Shown: positions 40,904 to 50,226 of the stretch, one piece after another | How positions within the stretch are numbered: position 1 is the first letter of the stretch | How the letters are laid out: each line of letters starts with the position of its first letter | NCBI RefSeq assembly: GCF_009728995.1 | Contig: NZ_VTZW01000019.1 | Coordinates: 655,601 to 719,600 of the forward strand | Source of the DNA: Streptomonospora sp. PA3 | Lineage (GTDB): Bacteria > Actinomycetota > Actinomycetes > Streptosporangiales > Streptosporangiaceae | DNA: 64,000 bases | Direction of reading: 5' to 3' | The notes under the pieces: generated by a model | Database searches by the model: none | Told to the model about the DNA's origin: nothing | The model's input: only the letters and a program-made list of their open reading frames with translations | Program-made: the position numbers and the translations under genes

Positions 40904-41140
40904 TCACTCCTCGCATCCCCCTCCTGGTCGTCGGCTTCCGCGGCGCCTCGGGGGCGGCGGCAGCGGGCGGACGTGCAGGTCCCGGCGCCCGGGGCCGTCG
41001 GGCGGGTCCGCCGGCAGCGGGTCCGCGCCGGCGGGTCCGCGCCGGACCGCCCTGCGCAGCCTGGTGGCCAGGTCGGCTCCACCCCGCGCCCTGGTCGGCG
41101 TCCGCACACGGTTGTCCATGCGGATCCACTGCCCAGCCAC
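40904..41140 (-). CDS. Possible small protein (uncertain)
   Basis: A 78-codon frame from a GTG reads MAGQWIRMDNRVRTPTRARGGADLATRLRRAVRRG..., then becomes Pro/Arg-rich. Third positions are fairly GC-rich, but no domain or SD is evident. It fills part of the ~430-bp gap between steB and the terC leader and could be spurious. Confidence 0.3.
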   Translation of the reverse strand: MAGQWIRMDNRVRTPTRARGGADLATRLRRAVRRGPAGADPLPADPPDGPGRRDLHVRPLPPPPRRRGSRRPGGGCEE

Positions 41141-41243
41141 TGACCGCCATCACGGCCGCTACGCGCGGGTGATCCTCGCCACCGTCGGCAGGCGGGCGGT
41201 ACCGGGGCCGCAGCGGGGCGCCGGGGCGGCACGGGCGCCGGGA

Positions 41244-42296
41244 TCAGCGGGGCCGCGGGCGCGGGTCGGCCACGGGCTTGTCGACCGCGGGCGGCCGCGC
41301 CGGGCCGTCCTCGGCGTCATCGCCATCACCGTCTTCGGCGTCACCGCCGTCATCGGTGCCGGGCAGGGGGCGCGGCAGGAATCCGTCGGCGCCCTCGGCG
41401 ACGCCGTAGTCTCCCCTGCGGCCCTCGGTCGCGGCGGCCAGCGCCAGCGCGGCGGCGACGTCGCCCGCATCGCCTCCGGCGGCGTCGACCGTGCTGTAGG
41501 CGGCCCCGTCGGCCCGGGCCTGCTGGAGGAGCCCGCCGGGCGCCGCCGCGGAGGGTCGGCCGACGAGGACGGCCGCACCGAGGACCTCGTGCAGCCCGTC
41601 GACGGTGTCGAGCATGATCCCGTCCGCGCCGGGGCGCTCGGGGGCCGATCGGGCCGCGGCGGGCCGGCCGGGCGCCAGCACCACCGCCGCATCGGCGCCG
41701 CCGGGGTCGCCGTGGACGGCGAGCAGTCCGGCGTGGGCGAACCCCGCGAGGACCGCTCCGGGGTCGAAGCCGCCCGCCTCCTCGGCCGGGTCCTTCTCGC
41801 CGGGATCCCGCAGGGCGCGGGCCAGCAGCGCCCCGGCGCGGTCGTGGGCGCTGCCCCGGGCAAGGCCGGCGCCGGAGGCGAGCTGGCCGGTCAGTTCGCC
41901 CACGAAGGCCGACCGGTCCGGGTCCAGGTAGGAGTCGGAGACGACCAGGCGTGCGGGCACGGTCCCGCCGGCCTGCTCGATGCGCTCGACGACACCCTCG
42001 CGGAGCTTGCGGGGGACGCCGGGCGCCTCCACCACGGCGACTCCGACCCCGCTGAGCCGGTCGCCCAGCATGCGGTCGGCGAAGGCGTCGGCGAGCCGGT
42101 CGCCGCCGGAGGCCAGCCGCTCGGCCGCGTCCTTCTCCGCCCGCAGGCGCTCGGTTTCGGCACGCAGTCGGGCCTTCTTGTCGCCGAGGGTGTCCAGCAG
42201 CGGGTCCCGCAGGGCGGTGCCGCCCAGGACGATGCCGACCGCCAGCGCAAGGAAGACGGCGATGAGCGAGACCAGGTGGTAGCGGAAGTCGATCAC
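41244..42296 (-). CDS. steB: MctB/SteB-family membrane-anchored protein
   Basis: A 350-aa protein starts IDFRYHLVSLIAVFLALAVGIVLGGTALRDPLLDTL: one N-terminal membrane helix then a coiled-coil (KKARLRAETERLRAEKDAAERL) and an extracytoplasmic alpha/beta domain, as in the copper-transport MctB family. In corynebacteria the homologue SteB works with SteA at the septum. The GTG overlaps the steA stop by GTGA, so the two are coupled. The C-terminal ~50 residues are Asp/Gly/Pro-rich. Confidence 0.85.
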   Translation of the reverse strand: MIDFRYHLVSLIAVFLALAVGIVLGGTALRDPLLDTLGDKKARLRAETERLRAEKDAAERLASGGDRLADAFADRMLGDRLSGVGVAVVEAPGVPRKLREGVVERIEQAGGTVPARLVVSDSYLDPDRSAFVGELTGQLASGAGLARGSAHDRAGALLARALRDPGEKDPAEEAGGFDPGAVLAGFAHAGLLAVHGDPGGADAAVVLAPGRPAAARSAPERPGADGIMLDTVDGLHEVLGAAVLVGRPSAAAPGGLLQQARADGAAYSTVDAAGGDAGDVAAALALAAATEGRRGDYGVAEGADGFLPRPLPGTDDGGDAEDGDGDDAEDGPARPPAVDKPVADPRPRPR

Positions 42297-43498
42297 GTCA
42301 GCAGCCCCGTGAACCAGTGGGCGAGCGCATCCCAGCGCATCGCGATGAAGGCGGTGTAGACGGTTCCGGCCGGAGAGCCGTAGGCGGCCACCGCCAGGGT
42401 CAGCAGCGCGGCGCCGGCCAGCCCCAGCAGGCTCCACGGCGAGATCCGGCTGCGGTGGAGGCGGATCGCCCCTTCGGCGTCGACGAGTTTTCCTCCGACG
42501 CGCAGCCGGGTGAGGAACGTGCCGGCCATGCCCGCGCGGCCGCTGTCGAGGAGTTCTTGGAGGCCGGCGCGGGTGCCCGCGGTCACGATGAGCCCCGCCC
42601 CGGCGTCGTCGGCGAGCAGCATCGCGGCGTCCTCACCGCTTCCGGCGGCCGGGAAGCAGACGGCGTCGAGGCCGAGGTCGCGCACGCGCTTCAGTCCGGG
42701 CGAGCGGCCGTCGCGGTCGGTGCGCACGACGAGTTCGGCGCCGCTCACCAGCGCCTTGTCGGAGACGAGTTCGAGATCGCCCACGATGATGTCGGGCCGG
42801 TGGCCGGCCTCCATCAGCTCGTCGGCGCCGCCGTCGACACCGATGAGCACCGGCCGGAACTGGCGGATGTAGGGGCGCAGGGCGGCGAGGTCCTCGCGGT
42901 GTCGGTAGCCCCGCACGGCGACGAGGACGTGGCGGCCCTCGATGGGCGTGGACACGGCGGGAACGCCGAGTCCGTCGACGAGCAGCGCGTGGTCGCGCCG
43001 CAGGTACTCCGCGGTGTTGGCGGCGAACGCCTCCAGCTGGACCGACATCCCGGCGCGGGCGGCCTCCATCGCCGCCGCGACGCTCTCGGAGGTCTGCGGC
43101 GTGCCGGTGGCCAGCACGGTCGTGCCGCGCAGGAGGGTGCCGCCGTCCAGGGTGAGAGGCTCCCCCTCGTGCACGCGGGCGAAGACCTCCGGGTCGACGT
43201 GGTCGACGAACGGGATCCCGGCGTCGGCCAGCACGCGGGGGCCGAGGTTGGGATAGCGCCCGCTGATGCCGGGGGAGGTGTCGAGGACGGCGCTGACGCC
43301 CGCATCCAGCAGGGCCTCGGCGCTGGCGCGGTCCAGGTCGACGTGGTCGATCACGGCGATGTCGCCGGGGCGCAGGCGTTTGAGGAGTCGATTGGTGCGG
43401 CGGTCGCACCGGACGGGCGCGACGATGCCCGTGCGCCCGCCGCGCCGCGGGCGCATCATCCGGCCGAGTCGAGCGCGGAGCGCTTCGGGGACCTTCAT
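42293..43498 (-). CDS. steA: Cytokinetic ring protein SteA
   Basis: A 401-aa protein: the N-terminal part reads GIVAPVRCDRRTNRLLKRLRPGDIAVIDHVDLDR. A thiamin-pyrophosphokinase-like core follows (FRPVLIGVDGGADELMEAGHRPDIIVGDLELVSDKAL), then a C-terminal membrane helix (SLLGLAGAALLTLAVAAYGS). This is the SteA layout; the protein localises to the division site and contributes to cell-wall integrity in corynebacteria. ATG 43498 is used, with a ~155-bp gap from recN. Confidence 0.88.
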   Translation of the reverse strand: MKVPEALRARLGRMMRPRRGGRTGIVAPVRCDRRTNRLLKRLRPGDIAVIDHVDLDRASAEALLDAGVSAVLDTSPGISGRYPNLGPRVLADAGIPFVDHVDPEVFARVHEGEPLTLDGGTLLRGTTVLATGTPQTSESVAAAMEAARAGMSVQLEAFAANTAEYLRRDHALLVDGLGVPAVSTPIEGRHVLVAVRGYRHREDLAALRPYIRQFRPVLIGVDGGADELMEAGHRPDIIVGDLELVSDKALVSGAELVVRTDRDGRSPGLKRVRDLGLDAVCFPAAGSGEDAAMLLADDAGAGLIVTAGTRAGLQELLDSGRAGMAGTFLTRLRVGGKLVDAEGAIRLHRSRISPWSLLGLAGAALLTLAVAAYGSPAGTVYTAFIAMRWDALAHWFTGLLT

Positions 43499-43652
43499 AC
43501 CGCCTGAATCCTTGCAGAGCAGGCGCCGGATCCGACTCAACCGCCGTTACTCGGCGTGTTCACATCATTGCAGGCGGCATGATCCCCTGCCGCGGCGACA
43601 CCCCAAGCGGCAGGCGCGCCGCCGCGGCGCCTGCATGCACCCGGTGGCCGGC

Positions 43653-45353
43653 TCAGGCGTCTCGGTCGGCTGAGGCGATGGTGAGCAGTTCCTCGGCGTG
43701 GGCGCGGCCCAGTTCGGAGTCCTCCAGGCCGGCCAGCATCCGCGACAGCTCGCGGGTGCGGCCGTCGCGGTCCAGCCTGGTCACACCGCTCTCGGTCACG
43801 GTGCCCTCGCTGGACTTCTCCACGACCAGGTGGGCGTCGGCGAAGGCGGCCACCTGGGGCAGGTGCGTGACCACGATGACCTGGGAGCTGCGGGCCAGGC
43901 GGGCCAGGCGGCGGCCGATCTCCACGGCCGCCTTGCCGCCCACCCCCGCGTCGACCTCGTCGAAGACGAAGGTGGGCACCGGGTCGGCGCCGGCGAAGAC
44001 GACCTCGATGGCCAGCATGACGCGGGAGAGCTCGCCGCCGGAGGCGCCCTTGTTCAGCGGCAGCGGCGGCGCGCTGGGGTGCGGTGCCAGCAGCACCTCG
44101 ACGTCGTCGCGGCCGTGCGGGCCGAACTCCTCGCCGGTGGTGATCTTGACGGTGACCCGTGCGTGCGGCATCGCCAGGGCGGTGAGCTCGTCGGTGACGG
44201 CGGCGCCGAAGTCCTCGGCCGCGCGGCTGCGCAGGTCGGTCAGCTCGTCGGCGAGCCCGGCCAGCTGCTCCCGCAGCTCGGCCTCCTCGGCGTGCAGCGA
44301 CTCGATGCGCTCGTCGTCGCCCTCCAGTTCGGCCAGGCGCTTGGCCGCGTTCTCGGCCCATGCCAGAACGTCGTCGGTGGTCTCGCCGTACTTGCGGGCG
44401 AGCTGGGCGAGCTGGGCTCGGCGCTCCTGGACCGCCGCCAGCCGGGCGGGGTCGGCTTCGACCGATTCGGCGTAGGAGGCCAGTTCGGTGGCCGCGTCGC
44501 TGATCACGTAGCTGGCCTCGTCCAGGCGGTCGGCGACCGCGGCGAGCGCGGTGTCGTGCTCGCGCACGGCGGTGAGCGCCTGGCGGGCGGCGGCCAGCAG
44601 GCCGACCACGTCGGCCTGCACCTCGGCGGCGGGGTCGCCGGTGAGGGCTTCGTGGGCCGTGGTGGCGGCCATGCGCAGGGAGTCGGCGTGGGCCAGGCGC
44701 GACTCCTCGGCCAGCAGTTCGGCGTCCTCCCCGGAGACGGGCTCGGCCGCGGCGATCTCCTCGACGCCGAAGCGGAGCAGGTCGGCCTCCTGGGCGCGTT
44801 CGCGGGCCTGGGTGGTCAGCTCCTCCAGGGTCGCGGCGACCTCGCGGTGGCGCCGGTAGGCGGCGGTGTAGGACCGCAGCGCGCGGGCGAGCGGCTCGCC
44901 GGCGTAGCGGTCCAGGGCGGCGCGCTGGCGTTCGGGGCGCAGCAGCCGGTGCTGGTCGGACTGGCCGTGCACGGCGATGAGGTCGTCGGCGAGGTAGGCC
45001 AGCACGCTCACCGGCGTGGAGCGGCCGCCGAGGGTGGCCCGGGAGCGCCCCTCGGCGGAGACGCTGCGGGTCAGGATGAGAACGTCGTCGTCCAGTTCGC
45101 CGCCGGCCTCGGCGACGCGGTCGGCCACGCGGCCCTCGGTGGGCACGGTCAGCCGGCCCTCCACGCTCGCGCGGTCGGAGCCCGGACGGACCCGCTGCGG
45201 GTCGGCTCGGCCGCCGAAGAGCAGCCCCAGTCCGGTCACCACCATGGTCTTTCCGGCGCCGGTCTCACCGGTGACGACGGTGAGTCCGGGCGACAGCTCC
45301 AGGACGGCGTCGTCGATGACGCCGAGACCTTGGATGCGGACTTCTTCGAGCAC
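43653..45353 (-). CDS. recN: DNA repair protein RecN
   Basis: RecN is an SMC-like ATPase acting at double-strand breaks. The 566-aa protein has GLTVVTGETGAGKTMVVTGL (Walker A), QSDQHRLLRPERQRAALDRYAG, two coiled-coil regions flanking the middle, and SGGELSRVMLAIEVVFAG with FDEVDAGVGGKAA (signature and Walker B). The GTG at 45353 follows AGGATTC. It lies in nadK-recN-steA-steB, conserved in actinobacteria. Confidence 0.96.
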   Translation of the reverse strand: MLEEVRIQGLGVIDDAVLELSPGLTVVTGETGAGKTMVVTGLGLLFGGRADPQRVRPGSDRASVEGRLTVPTEGRVADRVAEAGGELDDDVLILTRSVSAEGRSRATLGGRSTPVSVLAYLADDLIAVHGQSDQHRLLRPERQRAALDRYAGEPLARALRSYTAAYRRHREVAATLEELTTQARERAQEADLLRFGVEEIAAAEPVSGEDAELLAEESRLAHADSLRMAATTAHEALTGDPAAEVQADVVGLLAAARQALTAVREHDTALAAVADRLDEASYVISDAATELASYAESVEADPARLAAVQERRAQLAQLARKYGETTDDVLAWAENAAKRLAELEGDDERIESLHAEEAELREQLAGLADELTDLRSRAAEDFGAAVTDELTALAMPHARVTVKITTGEEFGPHGRDDVEVLLAPHPSAPPLPLNKGASGGELSRVMLAIEVVFAGADPVPTFVFDEVDAGVGGKAAVEIGRRLARLARSSQVIVVTHLPQVAAFADAHLVVEKSSEGTVTESGVTRLDRDGRTRELSRMLAGLEDSELGRAHAEELLTIASADRDA

Positions 45354-45428
45354 CGAATCCTCTCCTGCTCACCATTGGCGTGCTTGCGGTCCGGACGCGC
45401 TCTGGCGAGGCGCCCCGTTCGCGGCCGG

Positions 45429-46367
45429 CTAGGCGTCGTACTCCGAACGCCCGCGCCAACCGGCGACCGGCAGGGCGAACTTGGCCACCAGCCGGTCGGT
45501 GAACGGCGCCCGCTGCAGGCGCGCGAGGCGGACCGGCACGTCAGCGCGGGTCACCTCGATCCGTGCCCCTGCGGGCAATTCGACCATACGGCGTCCATCG
45601 CACCAGAGCACGCCCGCGGTGGTCTCGGGGACGATTTCGAAGGCCAGCGTGGAATCGGGGGAGACGACGATCGGCCGGGCGAACAGCGCGTGGGCGCTGA
45701 TGGGGGCGACCACGAGCGCCTCCACCTCCGGCCAGACGATGGGGCCGCCGGCGGAGAACGCGTGGGCGGTGGATCCGGTGGGGGTGGCGCATACCACACC
45801 GTCGCAGCCCCAGCGCGACAGCGGGCGCCCGTCGATCTCCAGGACCATGTCCAGCATGCGCCGGGCGTTGGCCTTCTCCAGCGTGGCCTCGTTGAGCGCC
45901 CAGGTGCGAACGGGGGGCGCGGTGGCGTTGCGGCCGCCGTTGTAGACGGCGACGTCGAGGGTCATGCGCTCCTCGACCTCGTAGTCGCGCTCTACGACGC
46001 TGCGTACCGTCGCGCCGATGTCCTCGCGCTCGGCCTCGGCGAGGAAGCCCACGTGGCCGAGGTTGACCCCCAGCAGCGGAGCGCCGGCGGGACGGGCGAT
46101 CTCGGCGGCGCGCAGCAGCGTGCCGTCGCCGCCCAGGACCATCACCAGCTCCACGCCCTCGGCGGCGTCAAGCCCGCCCACGGCCTCGACCGGGTCAAGG
46201 TGGCAGCCGGCCAGCTTCAGCTCGTCGACCTCCGAGGCGAGCATGCGCACGGTCAACCCGGCCTCGGTGAGGCTGCGGTGGACCAGTTGGGCGCTGCGTG
46301 TGGCCGCGGCGCGGCCGGTGTGCGCAAGCAGCAGCACACTGCGTCCGTCCGATCCGGGGCTGGTCAT
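45429..46367 (-). CDS. nadK: NAD kinase
   Basis: NadK phosphorylates NAD to NADP. The 312-aa product shows LVMVLGGDGTLLRAAE (GGDG motif), LLGVNLGHVGFLAEAE, WALNEATLEKANAR (NE/D motif) and CDGVVCATPTGSTAHAFSAGG. GAGGAG is placed before the ATG. Next is recN, 75 bp downstream. Confidence 0.96.
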   Translation of the reverse strand: MTSPGSDGRSVLLLAHTGRAAATRSAQLVHRSLTEAGLTVRMLASEVDELKLAGCHLDPVEAVGGLDAAEGVELVMVLGGDGTLLRAAEIARPAGAPLLGVNLGHVGFLAEAEREDIGATVRSVVERDYEVEERMTLDVAVYNGGRNATAPPVRTWALNEATLEKANARRMLDMVLEIDGRPLSRWGCDGVVCATPTGSTAHAFSAGGPIVWPEVEALVVAPISAHALFARPIVVSPDSTLAFEIVPETTAGVLWCDGRRMVELPAGARIEVTRADVPVRLARLQRAPFTDRLVAKFALPVAGWRGRSEYDA

Positions 46368-46844
46368 CGGGTCTCCTCAACTTCGCCTGGCAACACCGCC
46401 CTCGATGCCGGCGGCGCGGGCGTGCCGCGGCGCGACCGGCGGTGCGGAATCCGCGGCACCGGCGCACACCGGCCGAGTCACGCTACCCGTCCTGGGCGGG
46501 CGTGTCTTCCAACGACGTTATCCACATCCGCCGAACCGGAGTGGCGGCCAAGGCCGGCCGCGGCGTTGACTCGAAGCATGGACCAGCGATGCGACTCACC
46601 ACAGGCGCCCAGAACGCACCCGCCGAGGTGGGGGTGCGGGCGGCCCGGCGGGGGCTGCGACCGGCACCGGCCCCTCCCCACTGCCCGACCCTGTGCCGCG
46701 GGACTGCCGGGGCCGCCTCCGGTGCCGGGACCGCGGCGCGGCGTGTCCGACGGCACAGGGACCGGCCACGCTCGCCCGCCCTGCGAACTGATCAGGCGGC
46801 GGTCGGGCGGGGCCGCCGTGGCCCGGTCGGCGGTCGGGCGCCCC
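46368..46844. other. Gap between tlyA and nadK
   Basis: About 480 bp without a convincing gene; a 92-codon Gly/Pro/Arg-rich minus frame (46478-46756) lacks recognisable features. A perfect DnaA-box sequence TTATCCACA (46518-46526) occurs once, with no cluster. The nadK promoter should be here. Confidence 0.45.
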
Positions 46845-47645
46845 TTACTGCGGGCCCTCCTCCACCGCGCGCTGCAGCCGCTCCTCCGCCAGCGGGGGCG
46901 CGCCCGCGCGCAGCCAGAGGAAGTACTCCACGTTGCCCGAGGGGCCCGGCAGCGGGCTGGCCGCCACCCCGGCCGTGCCCAGCCCCAGCTCGCGGGCGCA
47001 CTCGGCGACGGTGCGCACCGCTTCGGCGCGCAGCCCGGGGTCGCGGACCACGCCGCCCGACCCCACGCGCTCCCGGCCCACCTCGAACTGGGGTTTGACC
47101 ATCATCGCGAAATCGGCGCCCGGATCCGCGCAGCGCACCAGGGGCCCGAGCACCAGGGTCAGCGAGATGAACGAGAGGTCGCCCACGACCAGGTCCGGCA
47201 GCGGCTCGCCCACCTGCGCGGGCTCCAGCTCGCGCACGTTGCACCGCTCCAGGACGCGCACCCTGTCGTCGTTGCGCAGCGGCCACGCCAGTTGCCCGTA
47301 GCCCACGTCGACCGCCACCACCGCGGCCGCGCCGCGCCGCAGCAGCACGTCGGTGAACCCGCCGGTGGAGGCCCCGGCGTCCAGGCAGCGGCGGCCGGCC
47401 GCCTCGATTCCGAACGCGTCCAGGGCGCCCACGAGCTTGTGCGCACCGCGCGAGACGTAGGCGGGCTCGTCCTCGGGCGCCTTGACCACGATCGCCTGGT
47501 CCAGCCCCACCTGGGTGGCCGCCTTGCCGGCCGGCACGCCGCCGACGAACACGTGCCCGTTCTCGATCAGCTCGCCCGCGTGGCCGCGCGAGCGGGCGTG
47601 CCCGCGGCGGACGAGCTCGGCGTCCAGTCGGCTGCGCCTGACCAT
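46845..47645 (-). CDS. tlyA: TlyA-family rRNA 2'-O-methyltransferase/hemolysin-like protein
   Basis: The 266-aa protein has an S4 RNA-binding domain (RLDAELVRRGHARSRGHAGELIENGHVFVGG) and an FtsJ-like SAM domain (CLDAGASTGGFTDVLL, VVAVDVGYGQLAW, DLVVGDLSFISLT). TlyA of mycobacteria 2'-O-methylates 16S and 23S rRNA and affects capreomycin sensitivity. I prefer ATG 47645 to a GTG five codons earlier. Confidence 0.93.
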   Translation of the reverse strand: MVRRSRLDAELVRRGHARSRGHAGELIENGHVFVGGVPAGKAATQVGLDQAIVVKAPEDEPAYVSRGAHKLVGALDAFGIEAAGRRCLDAGASTGGFTDVLLRRGAAAVVAVDVGYGQLAWPLRNDDRVRVLERCNVRELEPAQVGEPLPDLVVGDLSFISLTLVLGPLVRCADPGADFAMMVKPQFEVGRERVGSGGVVRDPGLRAEAVRTVAECARELGLGTAGVAASPLPGPSGNVEYFLWLRAGAPPLAEERLQRAVEEGPQ

Positions 47646-47888
47646 GGGGTTCGCGTGCACCCACCTCTCGGGAACCTGCGGGACCGTCCCCGCATCGGCG
47701 GGGCGGTGCGGCGGATCAGCGGCGGCGGGGGCGTTCGCCCGCCGCGGCGCGACCGGGGCCCGGGGCCTGCCCTCGCCCCGGCGCCCGAGGGTCCGCCGCC
47801 GTCTGCGGCGCCGCGGGCGGCGGCGCCGGCAGCCAAAGCATACGAGATCGGCCGGGTGCCCGGCGGGCCGGCCGCGGCCGGCCCGCCG

Positions 47889-50162
47889 TCACGCCGGCTG
47901 CGCGGCGCGCAGCGCCCGCCGCAGGTGGCGCCCCGTCTCGGAGTCCGGGTGGTCCAGCAGGCCGGCGGGCGGGCCCGCGAACACGACCGCTCCCCCGTGG
48001 CGCCCCGGCCCGGGGCCGAGGTCGACCACCCAGTCCGCCCGACAGACGACGTCGAGGTCGTGCTCGATGACCACGACGGCGGCCCCCTGGCCCACCAGCC
48101 GGTCGAACAGGGCGACCAGGCCGCCGACGTCGGACATGTGCAGTCCCGTGGTGGGCTCGTCGAACACGTAGACCCCGCCTTCGCCGCCGAGTTCGTCGGC
48201 GAGCTTGAGCCGCTGCCGTTCGCCGCCGGACAGGGTGTCGAGCGTCTGGCCGAGCGCCAGATAGCCCAGGCCCACATCCGCCAGGCGCGCGAGCACCGGA
48301 CGGACTGCGGGCTGGGGGAACGCCTCCAGCGCCGCCGCCACGCTGAGGTCCAGCACCTCGCCGATCGTGCGCCCGTCCCAGCGGTGCCGCAGGGCCTCCC
48401 GGGTGAACCGGCTGCCGCCGCAGTCCTCGCACAAAGACACCAGCGGGTCCATGAACGCCAGATCGGTGTAGACGACGCCGAGCCCTTCGCACGCCGGGCA
48501 GGCGCCCTCCGCATTGGGGCTGAACAGCGAAGCGCTCACCCCGTTCGCGCGGGCGAACAGGCGGCGGATCGGGTCCAGGACGCCGGTGTAGGTGGCCACG
48601 CTGGAGCGCCGCGACGCGTGGACCCCCCGCTGGTCGATGACGGTCGCCCGCGGGCAGGCCCGGGGCAGGTAGCCGTGGATGAGCGTGCTCTTGCCCGAGC
48701 CGGCGACTCCGGTGACCGCGGTGACCACCCCGGTGGGGACGTCCACGTCGACGCCGCGCAGGTTGTACCGGTCCGCGCCGCGGATCGGGATCCATCCCGA
48801 CGGTGGGCGGGGGGCGGTGTTGAGCGCGGGCCGGTGCCGCAGGTGCCGCCCGGTGGGGGTCTCGGCCGCGGCCAGGCCGGCCACGTCGCCTTGGTACACC
48901 ACCCGCCCGCCGGCGGCGCCGGCGCCCGGCCCCATGTCGACGACGTGGTCGGCCACCGCGATGACGTCGGGGTCGTGCTCGACGACCACCACGGTGTTGC
49001 CCTTGTCGCGCAGGCGGCCCAGCAGCCGCGTGAGCCGGCCGACGTCGTGAGGGTGCAGGCCGACGCTCGGCTCGTCGAGGATGTAGACCATGCCGGTCAG
49101 GCTGCTGCCGAGGTGGCGGACCATCTTCACCCGCTGCGACTCACCGCCGGACAGCGTCGAGGTGGGCCGGTCCAGCGTCAGGTAGCCCAGTCCGATCTCC
49201 ACCATGTGCTCCAACTGCTCCACGAGCGCCTCGGCGACGGGAGCGGCGTCGCCGGCGCACATGCCGCGCACGGTCTGCGCCAGCGCGCCGGCCTCCATCG
49301 CAGCGCATTCGGCGATGGTGCGGCCCTGGATCCGGCTGGAGCGCGCGGCCTTTGAGAGCCTTGTCCCGCAGCAGTCGGGGCAGATCCCCTCGGTGACGAC
49401 CCGGTCGAAGGCCTCGCGCGCTTTGGGCTTGAGCGAGTCGGGGTCCTTGTGCAGCCAGATGCGTTCGAAGCGCGGCAGCAGCCCTTCGTACTTGGTGGGC
49501 ACCGGCCCGCCCCGGCTGGGCAGGTCCACCGTCGCCACGGCGCCGTGCAGCAGGGCCTCCCATTCGGCGGCGGTGTAGTCGGCCAGGGGCTTGTCGGTGT
49601 CGAACAGCCCCGAGTCGGCGTAGGTGCGCCACATCCAGCCGCCGACATGGAACGTGGGAAAGCGGATGGCCCCTTCGTTGAGCGAGCGGCGGCGGTCCAC
49701 CAGCTCGTCGACGTCCACGGTGCGCACCGAGCCCAGCCCGCTGCAGCGCGGGCACATGCCCTGCGGGTCGTTGAAGGAGAACCGGTTGGAGGAGCCGATG
49801 TGCGGCCGCCCGGCGCGCGACCACAGCAGCCGCATCAGCGCGTAGATGTCGGTGATGGTGCCCACGGTCGATCGGGCGTTGCCGCCCAGCCGCCGCTGGT
49901 CGACGACGATCGCCGGCGCCAGGTGCTCGATGAGGTCGACGTCGGGGCGGCCGTAGCGGGGCAGCCGGTTGCGCGCGAAGGCGGTGAAGGTCGCGTTCAG
50001 CTGGCGCTGGGACTCCGCGGCGATGGTGTCGAAGACCAGCGAGGACTTTCCGGACCCGGACACGCCGGTCACCACCGTCAGCCGGTCCTTGGGGATCTCG
50101 ACGGCGATGTCCTTCAGGTTGTGCTCCCGGGCTCCGACGATGCGGATGCGGTCGTGTGCCAT
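47889..50162 (-). CDS. Short UvrA-like ABC ATPase (UvrA2/DrrC-like)
   Basis: A 757-aa UvrA paralogue, ~190 residues shorter than uvrA in this window. It has Walker [13 protein letters not shown] and GVAGSGKSTLIH, signatures LSGGESQRVKMV and LSGGERQRLKLA, and zinc-type CPRCSGLG, CPACEGLG and CEDCGGSRFT. The length is close to DrrC-type proteins linked to resistance to DNA-binding drugs, and the UvrB-binding insertion seems reduced. It diverges across 64 bp from a WYL-type regulator. A role in drug tolerance rather than core repair is inference. Confidence 0.87.
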   Translation of the reverse strand: MAHDRIRIVGAREHNLKDIAVEIPKDRLTVVTGVSGSGKSSLVFDTIAAESQRQLNATFTAFARNRLPRYGRPDVDLIEHLAPAIVVDQRRLGGNARSTVGTITDIYALMRLLWSRAGRPHIGSSNRFSFNDPQGMCPRCSGLGSVRTVDVDELVDRRRSLNEGAIRFPTFHVGGWMWRTYADSGLFDTDKPLADYTAAEWEALLHGAVATVDLPSRGGPVPTKYEGLLPRFERIWLHKDPDSLKPKAREAFDRVVTEGICPDCCGTRLSKAARSSRIQGRTIAECAAMEAGALAQTVRGMCAGDAAPVAEALVEQLEHMVEIGLGYLTLDRPTSTLSGGESQRVKMVRHLGSSLTGMVYILDEPSVGLHPHDVGRLTRLLGRLRDKGNTVVVVEHDPDVIAVADHVVDMGPGAGAAGGRVVYQGDVAGLAAAETPTGRHLRHRPALNTAPRPPSGWIPIRGADRYNLRGVDVDVPTGVVTAVTGVAGSGKSTLIHGYLPRACPRATVIDQRGVHASRRSSVATYTGVLDPIRRLFARANGVSASLFSPNAEGACPACEGLGVVYTDLAFMDPLVSLCEDCGGSRFTREALRHRWDGRTIGEVLDLSVAAALEAFPQPAVRPVLARLADVGLGYLALGQTLDTLSGGERQRLKLADELGGEGGVYVFDEPTTGLHMSDVGGLVALFDRLVGQGAAVVVIEHDLDVVCRADWVVDLGPGPGRHGGAVVFAGPPAGLLDHPDSETGRHLRRALRAAQPA

Positions 50163-50226
50163 GCGAGCACGGTAGAAATGATTGTGGCCAGATCCCGGCC
50201 GCTTTTTACCGCAGGCTTGGAGTGCG

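Noticed and set aside
46518..46526. Perfect DnaA box TTATCCACA
   Set aside because: A single copy with no cluster, no AT-rich unwinding region and no dnaA/dnaN neighbours, so it is not an origin.
43698..49355. Plus-strand open frame of 1885 codons
   Set aside because: It runs antisense through recN, nadK, tlyA and the UvrA-like gene; codon pattern and composition show it is a shadow.
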